Positions 33,156 through 40,692 of a stretch of DNA of 64,000 bases are shown one piece after another (position 1 is the stretch's first letter; each line of letters opens with the position of its first letter). This DNA is from Polaribacter sp. L3A8 (GTDB lineage Bacteria > Bacteroidota > Bacteroidia > Flavobacteriales > Flavobacteriaceae). The translations under genes and the position numbers were made by a program. The stretch is taken from assembly GCF_009796785.1 (NCBI RefSeq), contig NZ_CP047026.1, forward strand, positions 3,330,501 through 3,394,500, given 5' to 3'. A model generated the notes under the pieces. It saw nothing but the letters and a program-made list of their open reading frames with translations, searched no databases and was not told the DNA's origin.

Positions 33156-33740
33156 TTATATTGTAATATCCTTTTCGTAAGATCTATCATCAGAACTAAT
33201 GATAACTTTATAATTTCCAGTTTCAGCTTCAGAAAATTTGTAAACTCTTTTTAATATTTGATTACCTTCTATAGTATCAGAAACAATTGTTTCATTATTA
33301 TAATAAATAACAACTTTTAAAGGTTTGTTATTAAAAGCAATTTTAGAAACGTATAGTAAATTTCCTTCTGCTCTAATAACTGGTTTAAAAATTTTTTCAT
33401 TTTTATTGTTTAAAAAAGTAACCAAACCATTTTTAACATAAAACTGTTTCATAACAATTTCAAAATCTTTATTTAATTCAGCAGTATAGATTCCATCTTC
33501 TAAAGCAGAAAAATCGAAAGTTTTAGAATAGCTTCCAGAGTTTTTAATTTCATTATTATAAACAGTTACACCTTCGCCATTTTTAATTGCTAAAGTTTGT
33601 CCCTTTTTTACATTACTAAATTCAACCTTAACGGTTTTCTTAGCATTCAGTTCATTGTCATTTGTATGCTCGTTTGCGTATCCAATTAATGTTCCGAACA
33701 TTAATGCTACTACTATAATTTTTTTCATTTTTGTTTTCAT
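33156..33740 (-). CDS. Tandem secreted protein, paralogue 4
   Basis: A 194-residue exported protein, the most upstream in the array. It is identical to paralogue 3 up to about residue 148, then differs (NETIVSDTIEGNQILKRVYK against SEPILSETIKGGEILKRVYK). The chain ends DRSYEKDITI, like the DxRxYxKxxTI ends of the others. It has its own TAAATTTG promoter box (33779-33772). The divergent AraC-family gene at 33945 is the nearest candidate regulator. Confidence 0.87.
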   Translation of the reverse strand: MKTKMKKIIVVALMFGTLIGYANEHTNDNELNAKKTVKVEFSNVKKGQTLAIKNGEGVTVYNNEIKNSGSYSKTFDFSALEDGIYTAELNKDFEIVMKQFYVKNGLVTFLNNKNEKIFKPVIRAEGNLLYVSKIAFNNKPLKVVIYYNNETIVSDTIEGNQILKRVYKFSEAETGNYKVIISSDDRSYEKDITI

Positions 33741-33920
33741 CTTTTGGTTATTTTAAATATTAATAACACTGCAAATTTATGTTAGAAGTTTTGTTTTAAA
33801 AACATCAGTATTGGTATATTTATGTGCTAAATTATCTGTTATTTTTGTGTTAAAACAAAGTGAAGATAATATAGTGTATAATTTTGTTAATTTTATACAA
33901 CTTTTTAGGATTTAGTGTTG

Positions 33921-33928
33921 TAAATTTG
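33921..33928 (+). promoter_or_regulatory. -7 box of the AraC-family gene
   Basis: TAAATTTG 17 bases upstream of the ATG. No TTG is found at the ideal distance, so support is partial. Confidence 0.5.
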
Positions 33929-33944
33929 ATTTTAAAATAGCAAT

Positions 33945-34817
33945 ATGATGAATGTAAAGCCAACTTTAGAAAAAATTAGTCCAGATTTTGGAAGCTCTAT
34001 ACTGGTAAAAAAACATACCGAGTTTTTAAAACAGATAAAAGCTTTTTGGCATTTTCACCCAGAAATTGAATTGGTTTATGTAAATAAAGGTAAAGGTAAA
34101 AGACACATTGGTAATCATTTGTCTTACTTTAACAATAGTCAATTATTATTAATAGGTTCTAATTTACCTCATAATGGGTTTACAGATAGGTTAACAACAA
34201 ATGGTTCTGAAACCTTGGTACAATTTAAACCAGATTTTTTAGGAGAAGATTTTTTTGAAGTTCCAGAGATGAAACCTATTAGTATTTTGTTTGAAAAAGC
34301 AAAAAAAGGAATTCTTTTTGGTGTAAAAACAAAAGAAAAATTAGGGCCTAGGATTGAGAGAATATCTGAAAAGAAAGGTTTTAAGCAAATTTTAATTTTA
34401 CTAGAAATACTACATACACTTTCTAAGTCTGAAGATTATACGCTTTTAAATGCAGATGGTTTTGCTTTTGAAACGCAACCACAAGACAGTAGTAAAATAG
34501 ATATCATTTTTAAACATATAAACGAGAATTTTAATCAACATATTAGTTTAGACGAAATTTCTAATCTGGTAAGTATGACTGTTCCTGCATTTTGTAGGTT
34601 TTTTAAAAAAACAACAGGTAAAACGTTTACAAAATTGGTAAATGAATACAGAGTTGTGCATGCAACCAAATTGTTATCAGAAAGCCAAACAAGTATTACA
34701 GATATTTGTTTTGAGTGTGGCTTTAATAATTTTTCTCACTTTAATAAGTTATTTAAAGAGTTTACAGGTAAATCTGCATCAAAGTATAGAAGTGAAATGC
34801 TTAGTTTAGTACAATAA
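33945..34817 (+). CDS. AraC family transcriptional regulator
   Basis: A 290-residue regulator: N-terminal cupin-type sensing domain (FWHFHPEIELVYVNKGKGKRHIG about 35-57, IGSNLPHNGF about 70-79), then a C-terminal pair of helix-turn-helix motifs (HISLDEISNLVSMTVPAFCRFFKK and SITDICFECGFNNFSHFNKLFKE). Family members of this type often sense sugars or aromatic compounds. It is divergent from the tandem secreted-protein array, which makes that array a candidate target; no operator was identified. Confidence 0.92.
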   Translation: MMNVKPTLEKISPDFGSSILVKKHTEFLKQIKAFWHFHPEIELVYVNKGKGKRHIGNHLSYFNNSQLLLIGSNLPHNGFTDRLTTNGSETLVQFKPDFLGEDFFEVPEMKPISILFEKAKKGILFGVKTKEKLGPRIERISEKKGFKQILILLEILHTLSKSEDYTLLNADGFAFETQPQDSSKIDIIFKHINENFNQHISLDEISNLVSMTVPAFCRFFKKTTGKTFTKLVNEYRVVHATKLLSESQTSITDICFECGFNNFSHFNKLFKEFTGKSASKYRSEMLSLVQ

Positions 34818-34861
34818 ATAAGAACTTATATATTAAGGTGGTTTAAAAGTGTGTGTAAAGA

Positions 34862-35521
34862 TTATTTAATTCCATTCCATTCATCATCAAATTGTTTTAA
34901 ATAACCTTCCATAAAAGAATGCCTATCTGCAGCAATTTGTTGCCCAGAAGTAGTATTCATTTTATCTTTTAGTAAAAGTAGTTTTTCATAGAAATGATTT
35001 ATGGTTGGTGCAGAAGAGTTTTTGTATTCTTCTTTTGTCATATTTAAATTCGGTAAAATTTCAGGATTATAAAGAGCTCGGTTTTTAAAACCACCATAAT
35101 TAAAACAACGAGCAATACCAATTGCCCCAATAGCATCTAATCTATCAGCATCTTGCACAACCTCTAATTCTTTAGACGTAAATTTTACACCTGTTTTATC
35201 AAAAGAATTTTTAAAAGAAATATGGTTTATAATATTAATAACATGTTTTATAACCTCGTTGTTAACTTTTTGTTTTTCTAAAAAAGCAGTAGCTACTTTT
35301 GGTCCAACAGTTTCATTACCATTATAAAACTTAGGGTCTGCAATATCATGTAACAAAGCCCCTAAAGAAATCACAAAAACATCAACTTGTTCTTTTTTTG
35401 CAATTAATAAGGCATTTTTATAAACACGTTCTATATGAAACCAATCGTGTCCGCCTTCTGCATTTTCTAATTCTTTTTTTACAAAAACAATGGTATTTTT
35501 TATAATATTGGCTTTATTCAT
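34862..35521 (-). CDS. HD domain phosphohydrolase
   Basis: A 219-residue HD-superfamily metal-dependent hydrolase. The HD motif is in ALLHDIADPKF, with upstream His in GGHDWFHIERVYKNA and Asp in VVQDADRLDAIGAIGIARCFNYGG. This is the YpgQ/YedJ-like group, some of which hydrolyse nucleoside triphosphates or pyrophosphates. It lies 55 bases downstream of the universal stress gene and may share its transcript. Confidence 0.9.
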   Translation of the reverse strand: MNKANIIKNTIVFVKKELENAEGGHDWFHIERVYKNALLIAKKEQVDVFVISLGALLHDIADPKFYNGNETVGPKVATAFLEKQKVNNEVIKHVINIINHISFKNSFDKTGVKFTSKELEVVQDADRLDAIGAIGIARCFNYGGFKNRALYNPEILPNLNMTKEEYKNSSAPTINHFYEKLLLLKDKMNTTSGQQIAADRHSFMEGYLKQFDDEWNGIK

Positions 35522-35576
35522 TTTACAAAAATATTAAAAATGAATTTAGGTCTTAGTTTCCTTTTGATTTAAAAAA

Positions 35577-36419
35577 TTATTTTAGATAAATAGCCATTAC
35601 CGGTATGTCTATATGGTTGATTAAATCTTCTGCTAAGCTAAATGAAAATAAACGCTGGTATAGATTTCTTTCTTGGTTTAACAAGCACACCATGTCTATT
35701 TCGTTTTTTTGACAATATTCTGTAAGTGATCCTTTTAGGTTTATACTATCAATAGAAATAAACTTTGTTTTTTTGTACTTTACAGTCAAGTTTTCTTTAA
35801 ATTTATTCATCAATGGAGTAATAGATTCTCCGTGTGCTAAATCGAAATGAACAACATGTAATTGCGCACTAAATTCTTTTGCAATTTTAGTTAATTTTTC
35901 TAAAGGTATAATTTCTTCGTTTCTATAATCTACAAGAAACATAAGGTTATTAAGTTCTCCATCAAATTTTGCTCTTGCAGGCACAGCTATAACAGGTTTG
36001 TCTATTTCTTCTAAAATTTTAATGGTATCCGTTTCCATAAAAATATTAAATAAACTGCTGTTTCCTGTGTTGCGTGTTCCCATTATAATGATTTCTATTT
36101 TATCATCTCGTTTGGCAACATATTTAAATAAAGAGTTTACAAAAACACCTTGATCTACAATGTATTTAACTTTTAGATTTCCTTTTTTACTAGCTTTAAT
36201 AAGTTTTTCGAAGGGTGGAAATTTATCTTTTTTATTTCTAAAATTATCGATATCAATTTTATCATAAATAGTTTGTGTTTTTTCATCTACAGAAGTGTCT
36301 TCATGGTAAGAGTGATACACAATTAAAGTAGCTTCTAATTTTTGTGCATATGCCATGGCATATGCAAAAGCGTTTAAAGAAATTTCTGAAAAGTCTGTTG
36401 GAAACAATATATTTTTCAT
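35577..36419 (-). CDS. Universal stress protein, two tandem domains
   Basis: A 280-residue protein with two UspA-like domains (about 1-148 and 150-280). The first has ILFPTDFSEISLNAFAYA and the nucleotide-binding type loop IIMGTRNTGNSSLF. The second (NLMFLVDYRNEEIIPL ... DMVCLLNQERNLYQRLFSFSLAEDL) lacks a clear glycine loop. It is 12 bases downstream of the porin gene, in the operon PiT-like permease - porin - stress protein, so it may respond to the same nutrient or stress. Confidence 0.88.
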   Translation of the reverse strand: MKNILFPTDFSEISLNAFAYAMAYAQKLEATLIVYHSYHEDTSVDEKTQTIYDKIDIDNFRNKKDKFPPFEKLIKASKKGNLKVKYIVDQGVFVNSLFKYVAKRDDKIEIIIMGTRNTGNSSLFNIFMETDTIKILEEIDKPVIAVPARAKFDGELNNLMFLVDYRNEEIIPLEKLTKIAKEFSAQLHVVHFDLAHGESITPLMNKFKENLTVKYKKTKFISIDSINLKGSLTEYCQKNEIDMVCLLNQERNLYQRLFSFSLAEDLINHIDIPVMAIYLK

Positions 36420-36431
36420 GCTATTATGTTT

Positions 36432-37580
36432 TTAAAATGATACTTCAAGATTTAGTTCATAAATATTATTTTGGTCTAATGCTTTGTCATTGTGCTCTGC
36501 ATTTAAAATTAATCGTAAATATTTATTAACAGTGTAAGAGACTCCACCTATGTAGCGGTTAGTACCTCTATGGTCGTCTGTTTTTAAGTGAAAGGAATCA
36601 TATCTTCCCCAAATGGCTAATGGTGTTTTTTTAATTTTATATTCACCAAAAAAACTATATCCATTGTTTTTAATAGGCTTGTTGGTACCTTTATATAAAT
36701 AGCTGGCTCTAAAATCTCCAACACCTTTATGTGTTTGTGCTGTTAAGGTTAGTTGTTTTCCTGTATACGTAATAAATCCTAAAACCTGGTTAAAGTCTGG
36801 TGCTTCTTCACTATTCCCTTTCCCAAAATTAAAATACCCACTAAAATGAAGTTCTGGTAAAGTGTTTGCAAAGGGCCTAACAGATAAACGTCCTGAGATT
36901 ACTTTATTATTGTTTTTTTCTTCACCAGAATATCCGGCTCCGTTATAAATACCAATTACATAACTGGCATACATACCGGGTAAAGCTCCGTTAACTTCTT
37001 TTAAAAATTTTTTATCCATTGCAGGACCAATATTACCTCCAAAAGTTACACCAAAATCGGCAGAATTAAAAATTCTATTTCTTTCAATAAACATATTGTC
37101 TTGTACTCTGTAGGTGTTTATTTTTTGTTCATAATCTAACCAAGGTGTGTGAACCATACCAACCTCTATCCAATTACCTGTAAATACATCACTATTAAAA
37201 TTAGGTTTGGCTTTTACATAAAGATATTTTAATCGCGTTTCTATATTACCTGCATCAGGGCCATCTCTGTCTACCGTTAAATCCATAGTGTATCTTACCG
37301 AAAAGGTTTCATCTAAGTCCTTTTTTAAAGTAAAATAACTTCGTTTTAAAACAAAAGCACTTTTATGCTCGTTTACAAGACCTTTTTCATCATCAGCTTG
37401 TGTTTGGGCAATTCCATCTCTATAAGCTATAAACCAATTACCAGACATTTTAAGAAAATTTGCTATTGTAATTCCTTTCTCATCAGTATCGATGCCATTT
37501 TTTTGATTTTGTGCAGTAGACCAAGACGAAAAATAAAACAAAGCAATAAACAAGATGCACGTTTTTAACTTCATATTCAA
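36432..37580 (-). CDS. Phosphate-selective porin O/P-like outer membrane protein
   Basis: A 382-residue beta-barrel protein with signal peptide (MKLKTCILFIALFYFSSWSTAQ). The repeated aromatic beta-strand pattern, the DPG/DGP-type turns and the C-terminal Phe (NLEVSF) mark an outer-membrane porin of the OprO/P (Porin_O_P) type. Family members pass phosphate, polyphosphate or similar anions. It is 4 bases downstream of a PiT-like permease gene, which supports anion uptake. A second such porin lies at 63079. Confidence 0.85.
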   Translation of the reverse strand: MNMKLKTCILFIALFYFSSWSTAQNQKNGIDTDEKGITIANFLKMSGNWFIAYRDGIAQTQADDEKGLVNEHKSAFVLKRSYFTLKKDLDETFSVRYTMDLTVDRDGPDAGNIETRLKYLYVKAKPNFNSDVFTGNWIEVGMVHTPWLDYEQKINTYRVQDNMFIERNRIFNSADFGVTFGGNIGPAMDKKFLKEVNGALPGMYASYVIGIYNGAGYSGEEKNNNKVISGRLSVRPFANTLPELHFSGYFNFGKGNSEEAPDFNQVLGFITYTGKQLTLTAQTHKGVGDFRASYLYKGTNKPIKNNGYSFFGEYKIKKTPLAIWGRYDSFHLKTDDHRGTNRYIGGVSYTVNKYLRLILNAEHNDKALDQNNIYELNLEVSF

Positions 37581-37584
37581 GGTA

Positions 37585-38541
37585 TTAAATTGAAGTTGCT
37601 AAAAACTTTACACCATACACAAGTATTATACTAACTACAAGTCCTATAAAAACTTTAAATAAGTCTTTACCTAAACTGTTAAACATATCTTTACGAGCTT
37701 CATTTTTACGTAATACAAAGTTTAATGCAATTTCTCTACCCGCTAAAATCCCTATAAAAACCCACGTAGTACTCATTGGTACATTGTTTAGTTCTTTAAA
37801 ATAAAACAGCACAATACCGTAGGTAAAATCAATTAAAGTAGCCGCACGAATATCTACCGTGTTGGTTTTAGAACGGATAATACTCTGTATTGCTCCACCT
37901 TTAGATGCAATTATGTAAGCCAAAAGGCCTAAAATAATCACCAAAGAACCAATCAGTTCCCAGATATTTAAAGATCTAGGTAAGTATACGTAAATATTTG
38001 CAAAATCTTGAATTAACCATTGCGACCACAAAAAACCTGTAGATAACCATTGTAAGGCGGTCCAAATATTTTTTTGCTTATTTGTAATTGGGTTTTCAAT
38101 AAATTTCTTTTCAACACTTTTAGATATAATTAAATACAGCACAATAGCGGCTCCAAAGGCTACCAAATAACCAGACATCGATTTTACAACCATATCCGTT
38201 AAGTTTTTTTCATTAAAAAAAGTAAGTATTAAAAAAGACGTACTTACAGGTATTCCTGTACGCGTTAAAAGCATTAATACAATTGGAGGCAAAATATAAT
38301 ACCAAGCAAATGGTTTAGGTAAAGGGTATTTTGCTAACCTTCCATAAGAAACATCTCCATTATGAGTAACGTAACCGTAAATTAATGTTACGGCAAGTAT
38401 ACCACCAGCAAAAAGCCATAGAACCCACCATTTTTTACGTTCATTAGAACTTAAAAAGGTTCCTAATGTTTGTATGGTGTCATTTCCTACAACAGAATAC
38501 GCTGCTAAGAAAAAACCTAAATACATTACTGTTAATTCCAT
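37585..38541 (-). CDS. PiT-like inorganic ion permease
   Basis: A 318-residue membrane protein with about nine TM segments. Two repeated signatures point to the PiT (inorganic phosphate transporter) fold: VVGNDTIQTLGTFLSSN with RTGIPVSTSFLILTFF, and NNVPMSTTWVFIGILAGREIAL. The GND and STS/STT motifs correspond to the substrate- and Na/H-coupling half sites. It is much shorter than the second PiT protein in this window (755 residues). Transport of phosphate or a related anion is inferred from the family and the porin next to it. Confidence 0.75.
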   Translation of the reverse strand: MELTVMYLGFFLAAYSVVGNDTIQTLGTFLSSNERKKWWVLWLFAGGILAVTLIYGYVTHNGDVSYGRLAKYPLPKPFAWYYILPPIVLMLLTRTGIPVSTSFLILTFFNEKNLTDMVVKSMSGYLVAFGAAIVLYLIISKSVEKKFIENPITNKQKNIWTALQWLSTGFLWSQWLIQDFANIYVYLPRSLNIWELIGSLVIILGLLAYIIASKGGAIQSIIRSKTNTVDIRAATLIDFTYGIVLFYFKELNNVPMSTTWVFIGILAGREIALNFVLRKNEARKDMFNSLGKDLFKVFIGLVVSIILVYGVKFLATSI

Positions 38542-38546
38542 AGGTA

Positions 38547-38570
38547 AATTAAATTATTTATAATTTAATT
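38547..38570. other. AT-rich palindrome upstream of the PiT-like gene
   Basis: AATTAAATTAT (38547-38557) and ATAATTTAATT (38560-38570) form a perfect 11-bp inverted repeat with a 2-base centre, 6 bases upstream of the start codon. It could be an operator or a leader hairpin. Confidence 0.5.
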
Positions 38571-38643
38571 CAAAGGAATACTATTACAAAACAGTAGATG
38601 TTAAGTAATTATTATTATACTATAAAGTTTGTAGCAGTAGAAG

Positions 38644-38883
38644 TTATTTTCTTAATGCCAGTTCTTTTTTTATGTTTTTTATATCAAAATGCATAAAAAG
38701 AGACATCGGTATAAAGAATAAAGGTAAAAAAGTATGAAAAGACAAACCATTGTTAACGGTAGAGAAAACAGCAAATACAACCATTAAAAGGATAACAATC
38801 ATTTTAATAATAAAATAATTTTTCTGTTTTTTTAATTTCGTTAAAAGCTCTTCTTTGGTGTAGGTAGAAAATTCTGAAGCCAT
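38644..38883 (-). CDS. Small two-TM protein
   Basis: A 79-residue protein with two membrane segments (about 24-44 and 48-66), a charged N-terminus (FSTYTKEELLTKLKKQKN) and a basic C-terminus (KNIKKELALRK). I do not recognise the family. It precedes the PiT-like gene by about 100 bases on the same strand and could be in its transcript. Length and clean codon use support a real gene. Confidence 0.7.
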   Translation of the reverse strand: MASEFSTYTKEELLTKLKKQKNYFIIKMIVILLMVVFAVFSTVNNGLSFHTFLPLFFIPMSLFMHFDIKNIKKELALRK

Positions 38884-38902
38884 AATTATTGAATGTTATT
38901 TA

Positions 38903-38941
38903 AAAAAAAAATCCACTCATAAATATAAGTGGATTTTTTTT
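38903..38941. terminator. Terminator of the bacilliredoxin gene
   Basis: ATCCACT and AGTGGAT with flanking A and T runs form a stem around CATAAATATA. It ends the bacilliredoxin transcript just upstream of the small two-TM gene. Confidence 0.88.
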
Positions 38942-38960
38942 TATGAAATATTTTAAAAGT

Positions 38961-39371
38961 CTAGCAAAACTCTTCGTAAGCCTGTGCTAAATTTTGTGCA
39001 ATCATTTGTGCAGATCTACCTTCAATATGGTGACGCTCTAACATATGCACTAAATTACCATCTTTAAACAATGCTATTGCTGGTGATGATGGAGGAAAAG
39101 GAACCATAAACTCACGTGCTCTTTGTGTAGATTCTTTTTCTACACCTGCAAAAACAGTAGTTAAGTTTGTTGGCACTTTGTCAGCTCCAAGAGAAGCAAT
39201 TGCTCCTGGTCTTGCAGTACCTGCAGCACAACCACAAACAGAGTTTACCATCACTAAAGTTGTTCCTTTTTTAGATATTGCGTTTTCAACATCTTCACCT
39301 GTATATAATGCTTCAAAACCAGCTTTGATTAATTCATCACGCATTGGTTTTACTAATTCTTCTGGATACAT
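38961..39371 (-). CDS. BrxA/BrxB family bacilliredoxin
   Basis: A 136-residue thioredoxin-fold protein with the atypical redox motif Cys46-Gly-Cys48 (SVCGCAAGTARPGA), the mark of BrxA/YphP and BrxB. These remove bacillithiol from proteins after oxidative stress in Firmicutes, and flavobacteria carry related proteins. PFPPSSPAIALFKDG and MLERHHIEGRSA are family blocks. It has its own promoter and terminator. Confidence 0.93.
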   Translation of the reverse strand: MYPEELVKPMRDELIKAGFEALYTGEDVENAISKKGTTLVMVNSVCGCAAGTARPGAIASLGADKVPTNLTTVFAGVEKESTQRAREFMVPFPPSSPAIALFKDGNLVHMLERHHIEGRSAQMIAQNLAQAYEEFC

Positions 39372-39391
39372 ATTTTCTATATTTAAAAATA

Positions 39392-39422
39392 CAAAGATAA
39401 GTATAAGTTAAAGAAAAGTCAA
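39392..39422 (-). promoter_or_regulatory. Promoter of the bacilliredoxin gene
   Basis: On the minus strand TTG (39422-39420), 20-base spacer, TATCTTTG (39399-39392), then 20 bases to the ATG. Confidence 0.8.
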
Positions 39423-39480
39423 CTTTATAAAAGTAGTTGTTTCAATAGAAACATCAATAAAATTGATATCATAGTGTTCT

Positions 39481-39625
39481 TTTTTGTTTTAGGGCATGCC
39501 CATTTTTAAGTAAAAGTTTCGTTGCACTACACTTTTATTTAAAAATCGTCAGGCTTTTCGCACTCGCTTTTTTTGAGAAAAACAAAAAAGAGCTCAAACA
39601 AATGCTACAATCCTTCATGCAAATA
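39481..39625. repeat. Dispersed intergenic hairpin element, copy B
   Basis: In the 384-base gap between the bacilliredoxin and TerB-DnaJ genes lie three nested structures: the palindrome GGGCATGCCC (39492-39501), an arm pair ATTTTTAAGTAAAAG / CTTTTATTTAAAAAT, and a CTTTTTTTG / CAAAAAAG hairpin preceded by GGCTTTTCGCACTCG and followed by ATGCTACAATCC. The right part parallels copy A at 12013-12100. The remainder of the gap (39626-39755) holds AACTTTG-type words and a promoter; no gene was seen. Confidence 0.6.
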
Positions 39626-39709
39626 AGTTGCAAAGTAAAAATAAGTAACAAAGTTGCAGAGCCAAGTTTTCTAAAAATCTAACAATCCAATTTTTATAAC
39701 TATAAATCG

Positions 39710-39736
39710 TTGTTTCTTTGAAACTTTGTAACTTTG
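39710..39736 (+). promoter_or_regulatory. Promoter of the TerB-DnaJ gene
   Basis: TTG (39710-39712), 16-base spacer, TAACTTTG (39729-39736), 19 bases before the ATG. The spacer is slightly short, and the box lies inside a repeated AACTTTG word. Confidence 0.55.
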
Positions 39737-39755
39737 CCGCTTATTAAAAATATAT

Positions 39756-40520
39756 ATGGGAAGTTTTACAAAATGGTTAGGAGCAGGATTAGGATTTACT
39801 TTTGGTGGTCCAATAGGTGCGGCCATTGGTTTTGCAGTAGGTAGTTTTGTAGATGGTTTTTCAGAAAAAGACTTAACGCAAGAACAAATACATTACGAAA
39901 GAAGCAGGCAATCTAATGGTGGCAGAAGTGCTGCAGACACACAATCTGGAGATTTTGAAATGAGTTTACTTGTTTTAGCATCTATCGTTATAAAATCTGA
40001 CGGAAAAGTAGATCAAAGAGAGTTAGACTTTGTACGTACACAATTTGTGGGTATGTACGGTAAAGAAAGAGCAAACAATGCCTTTAAACTCTTTAGCGGA
40101 ATTATAAAAAAGGAAGTTTCTGCACGTCAAGTTTGTATTCAGATTCGTCAAAACATGTCGCACGCATCACGTTTACAACTGTTGCATTTCTTGTTTGGTA
40201 TTGCAAAAGCAGATGAATTTGTAGCCGAATCAGAAGTAGAAGAAATAAGAAAAATAGCAGGGTATTTATACATCAATCAAAATGATTTTGAATCTATTAA
40301 AGCCATGTTTTATGATTCTTCAGAAAATGCTTATAAAATTTTAGAAATAGAAAAAACAGCAACAGATGCAGAAGTAAAAACTGGATATAGAAAAATGGTA
40401 AAAAAATACCATCCAGATAAATTACAAGGCCTAGGAGAAGAGCATTTAAAAGGCGTAAACGAAAAGTTTCAAAGCATACAAGCTGCTTATGAACAAATTA
40501 AAAAAGAACGAGGTTTATAA
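39756..40520 (+). CDS. DjlA-like protein: TerB domain plus DnaJ domain
   Basis: A 254-residue protein. The N-terminus is Gly-rich and hydrophobic (GAGLGFTFGGPIGAAIGFAVGSFVDG), as in membrane-associated DjlA proteins. A TerB-like helical domain follows (about 65-180, with SDGKVDQRELDFVR and ADEFVAESEVEEIRKIA), then a J domain (about 190-254) with the HPD motif KKYHPDKL that stimulates DnaK. The role is co-chaperone for DnaK, probably at the inner membrane. Confidence 0.92.
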   Translation: MGSFTKWLGAGLGFTFGGPIGAAIGFAVGSFVDGFSEKDLTQEQIHYERSRQSNGGRSAADTQSGDFEMSLLVLASIVIKSDGKVDQRELDFVRTQFVGMYGKERANNAFKLFSGIIKKEVSARQVCIQIRQNMSHASRLQLLHFLFGIAKADEFVAESEVEEIRKIAGYLYINQNDFESIKAMFYDSSENAYKILEIEKTATDAEVKTGYRKMVKKYHPDKLQGLGEEHLKGVNEKFQSIQAAYEQIKKERGL

Positions 40521-40547
40521 ATAGCATTTTAAAATTTCAGCACTTTT

Positions 40548-40593
40548 AAAGTGGCAAAGTTAGACCAGCGTAAGGGTTCAGCTTTGCCACTTT
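40548..40593. repeat. Inverted repeat after the TerB-DnaJ gene
   Basis: AAAGTGGCAAAG (40548-40559) is exactly complementary to CTTTGCCACTTT (40582-40593). Related AACTTTG words occur at 39719-39740 and 40620-40635. It may terminate the upstream gene, though no T-run follows directly. Confidence 0.7.
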
Positions 40594-40692
40594 GTGGTTT
40601 TAGTACTTTTTTCTACCTTAAAACTTTGCTACTTTCAACTGACTAAAATTAGAAGAAAATCCTTAATTTCGCACTCTTATCAGAAAATAGAT

